From Nocardioides flavus (ex Wang et al. 2016) (lineage in GTDB: Bacteria; Actinomycetota; Actinomycetes; Propionibacteriales; Nocardioidaceae): DNA of 64,000 nt. The notes beneath the pieces are model-generated. The model searched no databases and was not told the DNA's origin. It was given only the letters and a program-made list of their open reading frames with translations. The DNA lies in NCBI RefSeq assembly GCF_014653115.1, contig NZ_BNAD01000002.1, forward strand, positions 124,001 through 188,000, written 5' to 3'. This document shows, piece after piece, positions 18,800 to 26,185 of the stretch (its first letter is position 1; each line of letters starts with the position of its first letter). A program made the position numbers and the translations under genes.

Positions 18800-19285
18800 G
18801 TGACCTCTCCCTCCCCCGTCCCGCGGATCGGCATCGGCACCGACGTGCACCGACTGGTCCCGGGCGTGCCGATGCACCTCGGCGGCCTCGCATGGCCGGA
18901 CGAGCCCGCCGGGCTCGAGGGCCACTCCGACGCCGACGTCGCCGCCCACGCCGCGTGCGACGCGCTCTTCTCGGCAGCCGGCCTCGGCGACCTCGGCAGC
19001 CACTTCGGCACCGCCGAGCCGCAGTGGGCGGGCGCCTCCGGCGCCACCCTCCTCGCGGAGACCGCGCGGCGCGTGCGAGCCGCCGGGTGGGAGATCGGCA
19101 ACGTCGCCGTGCAGGTCATCGGCAACGTGCCCCGGCTCGGGCCGCGGCGCGACGAGGCAGTGGCCGCGCTGACGGCGGCAGTAGGTGCGCCAGTGAGCCT
19201 GTCGGCCACGACCACGGACGGCCTGGGCCTCACCGGTCGCGGAGAGGGCGTGGCGGCGATCGCCACCGCGCTGGTCACGCGCTGA
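18800..19285 (+). CDS. ispF: 2-C-methyl-D-erythritol 2,4-cyclodiphosphate synthase
   Basis: 161 residues, normal IspF length. It cyclises CDP-methylerythritol phosphate in the MEP isoprenoid pathway and is a zinc-dependent homotrimer. Motifs: [13 protein letters not shown] (metal ligands Asp and His, about 10-16), [16 protein letters not shown] (metal His, about 40), the [10 protein letters not shown] loop (about 73) and the terminal [14 protein letters not shown] segment. GTG 18800 is likely leaderless with CATGAT 6 nt upstream. Its TGA shares one base with the ATG of ispD, so the two are an operon. The order ispF-ispD is inverted relative to carD. Confidence 0.95.
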   Translation: MTSPSPVPRIGIGTDVHRLVPGVPMHLGGLAWPDEPAGLEGHSDADVAAHAACDALFSAAGLGDLGSHFGTAEPQWAGASGATLLAETARRVRAAGWEIGNVAVQVIGNVPRLGPRRDEAVAALTAAVGAPVSLSATTTDGLGLTGRGEGVAAIATALVTR

Positions 19286-19986
19286 TGGAGGTCGTGCCGA
19301 CGGCCGTGGTGATCCTGGCCGCGGGATCGGGGAGCCGGGTCGGCGCCGAGGTCAACAAGGTCCTGCTCCCGCTGCGCGGGGTCCCCGTCCTGGTGTGGTC
19401 GCTGCGTGACGCGCTCGCCCTGCCCGGCGTACGCCGCGTCGTGCTGGTCGTGCGCCCCGAGGACCGCGAGGCCGTGGGCGAGGCGGTCGCTCCCCACCTC
19501 GGCGACCGCGAGGTGCTCCTCGTCGACGGCGGCTCGTCCCGGCACGCCTCGGAGTGGGCCGCGCTGCAGGTGCTCGCCGCGGACGTCGAGGCGGGCGAGG
19601 TCGAGGTCGTCGCGGTCCACGACGGCGCCCGCCCGCTGGCCGGCCCGGCACTGTGGCGCGCGGTCGTCGCGGCCGCCCACGAGTCAGGCGGGGCGGTGCC
19701 GGTGGTGCCGGTGGCCGCGCTGGTGCACGACGACCTCACGGCGGTCACCGAGACGGTGGGCGGCGTCCAGACCCCGCAGGCCTTCCGCGCCGGCCTCCTG
19801 CTCGCGGCCTACCGCGCCGCGGCACGAGACGGCTTCGAGGGCACGGACACCTCGGCCTGCGTGGCGGCCCACGGGGAGGTGAACGTCACCGCGGTGCCCG
19901 GCAGCGTCCTGAACCTCAAGGTCACCTTCCCCGAGGACGTCGCCCTGGCCGAGGAGCTCAGCCCGCCCCGCCCAGCGGCTGGGTGA
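19285..19986 (+). CDS. ispD: 2-C-methyl-D-erythritol 4-phosphate cytidylyltransferase lacking dimer-arm residues
   Basis: 233 residues. It transfers CMP from CTP to methylerythritol phosphate. Seen: the nucleotide motif LAAGSGSR with Arg18, Lys25 in the NKVLLP segment, [10 protein letters not shown] (81-90), VHDGARP with Asp113 and Arg116, and NLKVT with Lys212, matching the same-chain catalytic residues of E. coli IspD. Odd: the dimer arm, normally carrying TDT(M/V)K and a DR before the TPQ motif, reads [18 protein letters not shown] (143-160), about eight residues short, with neither the Thr nor the Arg that reach the partner's active site. A separate IspD-like protein downstream on the other strand has them. 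The 3' ends of the two genes overlap by 29 bp. Confidence 0.88.
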   Translation: MEVVPTAVVILAAGSGSRVGAEVNKVLLPLRGVPVLVWSLRDALALPGVRRVVLVVRPEDREAVGEAVAPHLGDREVLLVDGGSSRHASEWAALQVLAADVEAGEVEVVAVHDGARPLAGPALWRAVVAAAHESGGAVPVVPVAALVHDDLTAVTETVGGVQTPQAFRAGLLLAAYRAAARDGFEGTDTSACVAAHGEVNVTAVPGSVLNLKVTFPEDVALAEELSPPRPAAG

Positions 19987-20548
19987 GCGCCTCGAGGAGG
20001 CGTACGTCGTCCTCGCCCGACACCCGCCGGGCCTCCGGGGGCGCCTGGAGGGTCTCGGCGGAGTGGCCGGCCGCGGCCAGGGCGGCCACGGCTCGCGCCA
20101 GGTCCCCGGGCGGGCAGTGCGCGAGGGTCACCAGGACGGCCGCCGGGAGGACCAGTGGCGACGCGACCGCGAGGAGCCGGTCGCGGTCGAGGGTCGCCCC
20201 GAGGTGGCCGTCGGTCACCACCTTGACCGTGTCGGTCACCGGGCGTACGCCGACGACCGGGCGTCCGGTCTCCCGGGCACGCTCGAGACAGACGGCGATG
20301 AACGACGGCGGGGTCATCGGGCACAGCGAGTCGTGGAGGACGAGGTCCTCCCCCGACTCGACGATCCCGGCCCACGGCACGGTGGCGTCGACCAGGTCGA
20401 CGCCGGACTCCCCGAGCGCCCACGCCGCGCAGGCCACGAGGGCCTCACCGTGGAGCAGGGCGTAGGGCAGCGACCCGCGGCCCTCGTCCAGAACGAGACC
20501 GAGGCCCCGGGGAGCATCGTCCCAGGGGCCTCGGTCTGCGTGGACCAC
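19958..20548 (-). CDS. IspD-like paralogue without CTP site, next to carD
   Basis: 196 residues, alignable to IspD from end to end. It retains the segments LVLHDSLCP (Asp73), VTDTVK (Thr107) and TLDRDRL (Arg122), which match the VHDAARP, RDTMK and TVDRN segments of E. coli IspD. It has lost the GxGxR nucleotide loop (DEGRGSL here), the following catalytic lysine (P-Y here), the GGDER segment, and the C-terminal IKVT lysine (RRVS here). Thus it cannot bind CTP in the usual way but keeps the dimer-arm residues. It starts at GTG 20548, 2 bp after carD, the usual position of ispD in actinobacteria. It may be a partner subunit of IspD or a decaying copy. Confidence 0.75.
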   Translation of the reverse strand: MVHADRGPWDDAPRGLGLVLDEGRGSLPYALLHGEALVACAAWALGESGVDLVDATVPWAGIVESGEDLVLHDSLCPMTPPSFIAVCLERARETGRPVVGVRPVTDTVKVVTDGHLGATLDRDRLLAVASPLVLPAAVLVTLAHCPPGDLARAVAALAAAGHSAETLQAPPEARRVSGEDDVRLLEALTQPLGGAG

Positions 20549-20550
20549 GC

Positions 20551-21036
20551 TCAGGAGGCGAGCACCTCGTCGAGCATGGCCTCTGCCTTGTCCTCGTTGG
20601 TCTTCTCCGCCAGGGCCAGCTCGGAGACCAGGATCTGGCGCGCCTTGGCCAGCATCCGCTTCTCGCCGGCCGAGAGACCGCGGTCACGCTCGCGGCGCCA
20701 CAGGTCGCGCACGACCTCCGACACCTTCATCACGTCACCGGAGTGCAGCTTCTCGAGGTTGGCCTTGTAGCGCCGCGACCAGTTGGTCGGCTCCTCGACG
20801 TGGGCCGCGCGCAGCACGTCGAAGACGCGGTCGAGGCCCTCCTTGTCGACGACGTCGCGGACGCCGACGAGGTCGAGGTTGCAGGCCGGCACGCGAACGA
20901 CCAGGTCCTGCTGTGCGACGATCCTGAGGACGAGGTACTGCCGGTCCTCTCCCTTGATCGTCCGCATCTCGATGTCCTCGATGACCGCGGCCCCGTGATT
21001 GGGATAGACGACCGTTTCGCCAACGGTGAAAGTCAT
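20551..21036 (-). CDS. carD: CarD family RNA polymerase-binding regulator
   Basis: 161 residues. An N-terminal Tudor-like RNA polymerase interaction domain ([21 protein letters not shown], about 2-60) binds the beta subunit. A helical C-terminal domain carries the DNA-contacting region with the conserved Trp ([15 protein letters not shown], about 82-97). CarD stabilises open complexes at promoters, notably rRNA promoters, and is essential in mycobacteria. ATG 21036 has GGAAGGGG upstream and a -10 box TAGAAT at 21064-21069, so this gene has a short leader. It is cotranscribed with the IspD-like gene (2 bp gap). Confidence 0.95.
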   Translation of the reverse strand: MTFTVGETVVYPNHGAAVIEDIEMRTIKGEDRQYLVLRIVAQQDLVVRVPACNLDLVGVRDVVDKEGLDRVFDVLRAAHVEEPTNWSRRYKANLEKLHSGDVMKVSEVVRDLWRRERDRGLSAGEKRMLAKARQILVSELALAEKTNEDKAEAMLDEVLAS

Positions 21037-21063
21037 ATGTTCAGTTCCCCTTCCTAGGTGACC

Positions 21064-21069
21064 ATTCTA
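21064..21069 (-). promoter_or_regulatory. -10 box of carD
   Basis: TAGAAT on the minus strand. Transcription would start near 21057 and give a leader of about 20 nt that includes the GGAAGGGG ribosome-binding site. The -35 region is not recognisable. Confidence 0.5.
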
Positions 21070-21205
21070 ACACGGGTTCGAACCTGCTCCCGACGCGTTT
21101 GTGCAGGTCAGAGGCCCTGTCCGGGCTTGACAGAACCCGGGGTCATGTGGTCCGCACCCGTGTCGGAACGGTGAAGCGGCCCCGCCGCGGGCCATACTCC
21201 GTCCC

Positions 21206-21916
21206 ATGTCCCGGGCCCTGTCGACGCTCCCGTCGCTGCTCCTCGTCCGGTCGGCCCATCCCCGGCAGGCCGTGGTGACCGCTGCGGCACTCGCCGCGGC
21301 GGCGGCCGTCGCCGGGAGGCCGCTTCGTGAGGTCGGGCTGGTCGCCGCGACGGTGCTCGTGGGCCAGTGCGTCCTCGGTTGGGCCGACGACCTCGCTGAC
21401 CGCGGGCGCGACGCGCGGCTCCGCCCCGACAAGCCGCTGGCGAGCGGGCGGCTCGACCCCTGCACCGTCTGGTTCGCCCTCACCTGCGCCGTCCTCCTGG
21501 TCGTGCCGCTCGCGATGGCGCACGGGCGACGGGCCGGCGCGACGTACCTGGCGCTCCTCGCGGTGTCCGCGGTCGGCGACCGGTTCCTCCACGCCCGGCC
21601 CCTCTCGTTCGTCCCGTGGGTGGTCAGCTTCGCGCTCTACCCGGCGTTCCTGGCGTACGGCGGGTGGGGCGGCATCGGCGCCCCGACGCCCCCGGAGGTG
21701 GCCATGGTGGCGCTCACGGCGGCGCTCGGCCTGGGCGTGCACGTGCTCGTCGCGCTCCCCGGCCTTGTGGACGACCACGCGGAGGGTGAGCGGTCCCTCC
21801 CGATGCTGCTGGCGCTGCGCACGGGCACCCCGCGCCTGCTCGTCCTGGCCGGCGCCTGCACCGCCGTCGTCGTCGTCGCGATCCTGATCGCAGGCCGGTC
21901 CGTCGGGCTGACCTGA
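21206..21916 (+). CDS. UbiA-family prenyltransferase-like membrane protein
   Basis: 236 residues with about seven or eight membrane segments. It has the two Asp-rich motifs of the UbiA superfamily: ADDLADRGRD (first, about residue 60-70) and VDDHAEGER (second, about 190-200), which bind the prenyl diphosphate through magnesium. The aromatic or other acceptor is not identifiable. Its place next to MEP-pathway genes is suggestive only. The start is ATG 21206; CATACT lies 7 nt upstream, consistent with a leaderless message. The short length compared with typical UbiA (about 290) means a helix or two are missing relative to the family. Confidence 0.78.
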   Translation: MSRALSTLPSLLLVRSAHPRQAVVTAAALAAAAAVAGRPLREVGLVAATVLVGQCVLGWADDLADRGRDARLRPDKPLASGRLDPCTVWFALTCAVLLVVPLAMAHGRRAGATYLALLAVSAVGDRFLHARPLSFVPWVVSFALYPAFLAYGGWGGIGAPTPPEVAMVALTAALGLGVHVLVALPGLVDDHAEGERSLPMLLALRTGTPRLLVLAGACTAVVVVAILIAGRSVGLT

Positions 21917-21937
21917 GCCGACGCTAGGCTGTGCGCC

Positions 21938-22411
21938 ATGCGACTCCGACCCCTCGCGACCGCCGCCGCGGTCATCGCGCTCGCCGCACCGCTGACCTCC
22001 TGTGGCTTCGACTACGCCACCGAGCGCGACTACACCCCCGGCAGCGGCTCCAACTCGCGTGAGGGCGAGGTCGACGTGCTCTCCGCGGTGGTCGTGTCGG
22101 CCGCCGAGGGGTCGGGCACCTTCATCGCCTCGCTGTCCAACAACGACCAGTCCGAGGAGCAGTCCTTCACCGGCATCTCGGGCGCCGAGGGGACGACGGT
22201 CGAGGTCCCCGAGTTCGAGCCCGTCACCGTCCCGGCCGGCGGCCTGGTCAACCTCGCCGACCCGCCCGCCGAGATCGTCGTGACCGGCGACTTCACCGCG
22301 GGCGACTTCGTCCCGCTGTCCTTCGACTTCGGCAACGGCGAGCGCGTGCAGCTCAACGTCCCGGTCGTCCCCGACGACACCGGCTACTGGGAAGGCATGG
22401 ACGCCTCGTGA
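21938..22411 (+). CDS. LpqE-like lipoprotein
   Basis: 157 residues. A signal peptide ends with the lipobox LTSC (Cys22), so this is an exported lipid-anchored protein. The mature part is acidic and beta-rich, with a [15 protein letters not shown] segment resembling copper-chaperone-like folds. Mycobacterium tuberculosis has lpqE directly beside carD (Rv3584/Rv3583c), and the position here is equivalent, with a UbiA gene inserted. The function is unknown. ATG 21938 follows TAGGCT (21925-21930) by 7 nt, so leaderless. The stop overlaps the next gene's GTG (GTGA). Confidence 0.78.
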   Translation: MRLRPLATAAAVIALAAPLTSCGFDYATERDYTPGSGSNSREGEVDVLSAVVVSAAEGSGTFIASLSNNDQSEEQSFTGISGAEGTTVEVPEFEPVTVPAGGLVNLADPPAEIVVTGDFTAGDFVPLSFDFGNGERVQLNVPVVPDDTGYWEGMDAS

Positions 22412-23151
22412 CCCACACCCTGGTCCTGCTCCGCCACGGCGAGAGCGAGTGGAACGCCAAGAACCTCTTCACCGGCTGGGTCGACGTCGCGCTGACCGAC
22501 AAGGGCGTGCGCGAGGCCGTGCGCGGCGGTGAGCTGATGCGCGAGGCCGGGCTCCACCCCGACGTGGTGCACACCTCGCTCCAGCGCCGCGCGATCAACA
22601 CCGCGTGCCTGGCCCTCGACGCCGCCGACCGCCACTGGATCCCGGTCAAGCGGTCGTGGCGCCTCAACGAGCGCCACTACGGCGCGCTGCAGGGCAAGGA
22701 CAAGAAGCAGACCCTGGAGCAGTACGGCGAGGAGCAGTTCATGCTCTGGCGCCGCTCCTTCGACACCCCGCCGCCGCCCATCGAGGACGGCGACGAGTGG
22801 TCACAGGCCGGCGACCCACGCTACGCCGACCTCGGCGAGGAGATGCCGCGCACCGAGTGCCTCAAGGACGTCATCGCGCGCTTCCTGCCCTACTGGGAGG
22901 GCGACATCGTCCCCGACCTGCGGGCCGGCAAGGTCGTGCTGGTGGCCGCCCACGGCAACAGCCTCCGCGCCCTGGTCAAGCACCTCGACCAGATCAGCGA
23001 CGAGGACATCGCCGGTCTCAACATCCCGACCGGCATGCCGCTGGTCTACCGCCTCGACGAGGACCTGCGTCCCACCGTCGCGGGCGGCGAGTACCTCGAC
23101 CCCGAGGCCGCTGCCGCAGCGGCAGCGGCCGTCGCCAACCAGGGTCGCTGA
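22408..23151 (+). CDS. gpmA: 2,3-bisphosphoglycerate-dependent phosphoglycerate mutase
   Basis: 247 residues. It interconverts 3- and 2-phosphoglycerate in glycolysis and gluconeogenesis through a phosphohistidine. Motifs: [18 protein letters not shown] with the catalytic His10 region, [21 protein letters not shown] with the proton-donor Glu, and [11 protein letters not shown] with the second His (about residue 180). An alanine run (AAAAAAAA) lies near the C-terminus. GTG 22408 overlaps the lipoprotein stop. The gene order gpm-(phoU)-senX3-regX3 matches mycobacteria. Two palindromes follow the stop codon. Confidence 0.95.
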   Translation: MTHTLVLLRHGESEWNAKNLFTGWVDVALTDKGVREAVRGGELMREAGLHPDVVHTSLQRRAINTACLALDAADRHWIPVKRSWRLNERHYGALQGKDKKQTLEQYGEEQFMLWRRSFDTPPPPIEDGDEWSQAGDPRYADLGEEMPRTECLKDVIARFLPYWEGDIVPDLRAGKVVLVAAHGNSLRALVKHLDQISDEDIAGLNIPTGMPLVYRLDEDLRPTVAGGEYLDPEAAAAAAAAVANQGR

Positions 23152-23166
23152 GGCCTGCCCCCCTCG

Positions 23167-23218
23167 GGCGGTGAGTGACACAGGTTCCCGGGTCGCGGAA
23201 CCTGCGTCACGCACCGCC
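23167..23218. terminator. First of two palindromes between gpmA and phoU
   Basis: A 22-bp left arm (23167-23188) pairs with 23197-23218 with two mismatches around an 8-nt loop. The arm core is GTGACACAGGTTCC. It lies between convergent genes, so a bidirectional terminator is likely. The close resemblance to the next palindrome suggests a repeat family. Confidence 0.6.
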
Positions 23219-23227
23219 GCCCCCGAC

Positions 23228-23279
23228 AGCGGTGGGTGACGCAGGTTCTCCACGCCCGGAACATGACTCACGCACCGCT
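23228..23279. repeat. Second, diverged copy of the palindrome
   Basis: Left arm 23228-23249 with core GTGACGCAGGTTC, an 8-nt loop, and right arm 23258-23279, pairing at 17 of 22 positions. Both the arm sequence and the loop length match the preceding palindrome 61 bp upstream, so the two are tandem copies of one element. Confidence 0.6.
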
Positions 23280-23312
23280 CGACGGAGCGCGAGAGACGGA
23301 GCCCGGCGTACG

Positions 23313-23963
23313 TCAGTCGCGCGCCGGGACCTGGCCGGTCACCACGAAGACCACCCGGTTGGCGACCGACACCGCGTGGTCGGCGATGCGCTCGTAGTAG
23401 CGCCCGAGCAGGGCGATGTCGACCGCGGCCTCGACCCCGTGCTGCCAGTCGGTGGAGAGCAGCTCGGTGAAGCTGCGCCGACGCAGCCGGTCCATCACCT
23501 CGTCGTCGCGACCGAGCTCGATGGCGGCCTCGACGTCGCGGTCGATGATGATGCTGCGGACCCGACGCACCATGTCCTCCGCGGTGGCGGCCATCTGCTC
23601 CATCGTCGGGCGCAGCTCGTCCGGCACGGCGACCGACGGCACGCGCAGGCGCGCGATCTTGGCGACGTGGACCGACAGGTCGCCCATCCGCTCGAGCTCG
23701 CTGACCATCCGCAGCGCCGAGACGATGACCCGCAGGTCGCCGGCGACCGGCTGCTGGAGCGACAGCAGCGCGAACGCGGTGTCGTCGACCCGCTCGCGGG
23801 CCGCGTCGATCGTCTTGTCGTTGCCGATCACCTGGTCGGCGGTGTGCACGTCGCCGGTCATCAGCGCCTTGGTGGCCTCGCGTACGGCGACCTCGACCTG
23901 GCCGCAGATCTCGGACAGGTCGGCGAAGATGCCGTCGAGCTGGTCATGGAAAGCCTCACGCAT
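23313..23963 (-). CDS. phoU: Phosphate transport system regulator PhoU
   Basis: 216 residues, two three-helix PhoU repeats. It has the characteristic metal-binding helices EKMGDL-type (ELERMGDLSVHVAKIA, about residue 95) and YERIADHAVSVAN (about 195). PhoU links the Pst phosphate transporter to the SenX3-RegX3 type two-component system and keeps it off when phosphate is ample. ATG 23963 has TAGAGT at 23971-23976 7 nt upstream, so it is likely leaderless. It is divergent from senX3, and a PHO box lies upstream. No pst genes are in the window. Confidence 0.94.
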   Translation of the reverse strand: MREAFHDQLDGIFADLSEICGQVEVAVREATKALMTGDVHTADQVIGNDKTIDAARERVDDTAFALLSLQQPVAGDLRVIVSALRMVSELERMGDLSVHVAKIARLRVPSVAVPDELRPTMEQMAATAEDMVRRVRSIIIDRDVEAAIELGRDDEVMDRLRRRSFTELLSTDWQHGVEAAVDIALLGRYYERIADHAVSVANRVVFVVTGQVPARD

Positions 23964-23970
23964 GACCGGC

Positions 23971-23976
23971 ACTCTA
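23971..23976 (-). promoter_or_regulatory. -10 box of phoU
   Basis: TAGAGT on the minus strand, 7 nt before ATG 23963. The PHO box at 24007-24024 lies just upstream, in place of a -35 region and beyond. Confidence 0.5.
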
Positions 23977-24006
23977 GGCAGCCGAAGCGAACAGTTGTGC
24001 GCGCTC

Positions 24007-24024
24007 GATGAACGAGGGGTGAAC
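24007..24024 (-). promoter_or_regulatory. PHO/RegX3-type box (11-bp direct repeats)
   Basis: On the minus strand GTTCACC (24024-24018) is followed 11 bp later by GTTCATC (24013-24007). A degenerate third unit (GCGCACA) starts at 24002. The unit GTTCACC at 11-bp spacing is the known PHO box of Streptomyces PhoP and resembles RegX3 sites. It lies between phoU and senX3 and could control both. Confidence 0.6.
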
Positions 24025-24083
24025 TCTGCGTGCCGGGCTCGGGGCCGGGCGTCCAACCGGGCCGGTCGCGGCTGCGCGGTGCG

Positions 24084-24089
24084 TACGAT
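24084..24089 (+). promoter_or_regulatory. -10 box of senX3
   Basis: TACGAT, 6 nt before GTG 24096, typical of the leaderless genes here. It defines the senX3 start. Confidence 0.5.
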
Positions 24090-24095
24090 GTGAGC

Positions 24096-25331
24096 GTGGA
24101 TCCGACGATGCAGGCCGCCCTCGCGGCGGTCATCGGGGCCGTCGTCGCAGGAGGCGCGGTGCTCGCGTGGCACATCAGCGACCGCCAGCGCCACCAGCTG
24201 CCGGAGGTCGAGGAGCCCGTCGTGCAGGCGGGCGTCGCCGCCGTGCTGAGCATCCTGCGCTCCAGCGCGGTCGTCGTCGACGAGTCCGACCACGTGCGCA
24301 AGGCCTCCGCCCCGGCGTACGCCTTCGGGCTGGTGCGCGGCGACACGGTGCTCGTGCAGGAGCTTCTCGACCTGATCGCCCAGGTCCGTCGCGACGGCCA
24401 GATCCGCGAGAGCGACATCGACATGCCCGCGACCGACGGCGGGCCCAGCCGTACGCTCACCGCGCGCGTCGCACCGCTGGGTGCGCGGCTGGTCCTGGCG
24501 CTGGTCGAGGACCGCACCCGCGAGCGTCGCGTCGAGGCGGTGCGGCGCGACTTCGTCGCGAACGTCAGCCACGAGCTGAAGACCCCGGTCGGCGCCATCC
24601 GGCTGCTCGCCGAGGCCGTCACCGACGCAGCCGACGACCCCGAGGCCGTGCAGCGCTTCGCCGGCCGGATGCGCACCGAGAGCGACCGGCTGTCCAAGCT
24701 CGTGCAGCAGATCATCGAGCTGTCCCGGCTGCAGGGCCACGACCCGCTCGAGACCCCGGTGATGGTCGACGTCGACGCCGCCGTCGCCACCGCAGTCGAC
24801 ACCAGCGCCATGGAGGCGGCCGCCAAGGACATCGTGGTCGAGTCGCGCGGCGAGCCCGGACTGGAGGTCTTCGGCTCGCAGGAGCAGATCGGGGCGGCGA
24901 TCAGCAACCTCGTCGCCAACGCCGTCGCCTACTCCAACGAGGGATCGCGGGTGATCGTCACGACCCGCGCCGAGGGCGACAAGGTGCAGATCTCGGTCGT
25001 CGACCAGGGCATCGGCATCCCGGCCGAGGACATCGACCGGATCTTCGAGCGGTTCTACCGCGTCGACCCCGCCCGGCACCGCTCGACCGGTGGCACCGGT
25101 CTGGGCCTGTCGATCGTCAAGCACGTCGCGGCCACCCACGGCGGCGACATCTCCGTCTGGTCGGTGCAGGGCCAGGGCTCCACCTTCACCCTCACCCTCC
25201 CCCACCACGCCGAGCCCGGCCAGGGCTCGGGCCAGTCGACCACCCCGGTCGAGGTCGTCGCGCCCGCGCGGCCCGAGAGCACCTCCGCACCCACCCCGCC
25301 CCGCAGAGCACAGCAGGAGACCAGAAGATGA
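24096..25331 (+). CDS. senX3: Phosphate-responsive sensor histidine kinase SenX3
   Basis: 411 residues. One membrane helix at about 6-26 is followed by a PAS-like sensor region (about 45-145). The HisKA domain contains FVANVSHELKTPVGAIRLL with phosphoacceptor His159. The ATPase domain has NLVANAVAYSN (N box), DQGIGIP (G1) and STGGTGLGLSIVKHV (G2). The C-terminal 40 residues are Ser/Pro-rich and disordered. It senses phosphate limitation together with Pst/PhoU and phosphorylates RegX3. GTG 24096 fits the TACGAT -10 box; the open frame upstream would start before the promoter. It overlaps regX3 by ATGA. Mycobacterial SenX3 has two membrane helices, but only one is seen here. Confidence 0.93.
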   Translation: MDPTMQAALAAVIGAVVAGGAVLAWHISDRQRHQLPEVEEPVVQAGVAAVLSILRSSAVVVDESDHVRKASAPAYAFGLVRGDTVLVQELLDLIAQVRRDGQIRESDIDMPATDGGPSRTLTARVAPLGARLVLALVEDRTRERRVEAVRRDFVANVSHELKTPVGAIRLLAEAVTDAADDPEAVQRFAGRMRTESDRLSKLVQQIIELSRLQGHDPLETPVMVDVDAAVATAVDTSAMEAAAKDIVVESRGEPGLEVFGSQEQIGAAISNLVANAVAYSNEGSRVIVTTRAEGDKVQISVVDQGIGIPAEDIDRIFERFYRVDPARHRSTGGTGLGLSIVKHVAATHGGDISVWSVQGQGSTFTLTLPHHAEPGQGSGQSTTPVEVVAPARPESTSAPTPPRRAQQETRR

Positions 25332-26005
25332 CCCGCGTACTCGTCGTCGAGGACGAAGAGAGCTACAGCGACGCCCTCGCCTACATGCTCCGCAAGGAGG
25401 GGTACGAGGTGGCGATCGCCGCCGACGGCAACACAGCCCTCGCCGAGTTCGACCGGTTCGGCCCCGACATCGTGCTGCTCGACCTGATGCTCCCCGGCGT
25501 GCCGGGCACCGAGGTGTGCCGCCAGATCCGTCAGTCGTCCTCCGTGCCGGTCATCATGGTCAGCGCCAAGGACGACGAGGTCGACAAGGTCGTGGGCCTC
25601 GAGCTCGGGGCCGACGACTACGTCACCAAGCCCTACTCCCCCCGCGAGCTCGTCGCGCGGATCCGCGCGGTGCTGCGGCGCGGCTCCGAGCCCGAGCTGA
25701 TGCCCGACACGCTGGAGGCGGGCCCGGTCCGGATGGACGTCGAGCGCCACGTCGTCACCGTCGACGGCACCGAGCAGCGGCTGCCGCTCAAGGAGTTCGA
25801 GCTGCTCGAGATGTTCCTGCGCAACCCCGGCCGGGTCCTCACCCGCGGCCAGCTCATCGACCGCGTGTGGGGCTCTGACTACGTCGGTGACACCAAGACC
25901 CTCGACGTGCACGTCAAGCGGCTGCGCGCCAAGCTCGAGCCGGACCCGAGCGAGCCGAAGTACCTCGTGACGGTCCGCGGGCTCGGCTACAAGCTCGACC
26001 TCTGA
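25328..26005 (+). CDS. regX3: Response regulator RegX3
   Basis: 225 residues, OmpR/PhoB family. The receiver domain has the acidic pair EDE (8-10), phosphoacceptor Asp52 in IVLLDLMLPG, Ser/Thr in VSAKDD and Lys in VTKPYSP (about 102). The winged-helix domain (about 130-225) has GRVLTRGQLIDRVWG and DVHVKRLRAKLE for DNA binding. It controls phosphate-starvation genes and likely binds the GTTCACC repeats upstream of phoU. Its ATG overlaps the senX3 stop. It is followed by a cluster of ACCGGT palindromes before the next gene. Confidence 0.95.
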   Translation: MTRVLVVEDEESYSDALAYMLRKEGYEVAIAADGNTALAEFDRFGPDIVLLDLMLPGVPGTEVCRQIRQSSSVPVIMVSAKDDEVDKVVGLELGADDYVTKPYSPRELVARIRAVLRRGSEPELMPDTLEAGPVRMDVERHVVTVDGTEQRLPLKEFELLEMFLRNPGRVLTRGQLIDRVWGSDYVGDTKTLDVHVKRLRAKLEPDPSEPKYLVTVRGLGYKLDL

Positions 26006-26026
26006 GGGCCCGCTCGTCCCGGGCGG

Positions 26027-26110
26027 GATCACCGGTCAACCGGTGGTTCATGAACTTCTAGCCCCGTTGCAACCGGTGATAACCCGACGAACCACCGGGT
26101 AACCGGTGGT
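26027..26110. repeat. ACCGGT-rich palindrome cluster downstream of regX3
   Basis: Four ACCGGT sites (26031, 26039, 26072, 26102) lie in 77 bp. The segment GATCACCGGTCAACCGGTG (26027-26045) is identical to 61710-61728. Further perfect palindromes are GTTCATGAAC (26046-26055) and an 8-bp stem at 26091-26110. It probably ends the senX3-regX3 transcript and belongs to a dispersed repeat family. Confidence 0.6.
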
Positions 26111-26185
26111 CGCGACGGCGGGATCTCGGCGTACGCCGTCCGAAATGCGCTGGCGCTCCGTCATGACCGTACCTAGTGTTGACTC

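Noticed and set aside
19958..20548. IspD-like gene as a simple pseudogene
   Set aside because: The frame is intact over 196 codons, starts 2 bp after carD, and keeps precisely the arm residues missing from the other IspD. Random decay would not be expected to give this.
21071..21086. GGGTTCGAACCTG as a tRNA T-arm remnant
   Set aside because: No acceptor stem, anticodon arm or D arm is found nearby; the palindrome alone is not enough.
21127..21132. TTGACA as a -35 box for the UbiA-like gene
   Set aside because: No -10 box lies at 16-18 bp. The CATACT box 7 nt before the ATG explains the start better.
26046..26055. GTTCATGAAC as a PHO box half-site near regX3
   Set aside because: It is a palindrome and not an 11-bp direct repeat. 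It lies downstream of regX3 in a terminator-like cluster.
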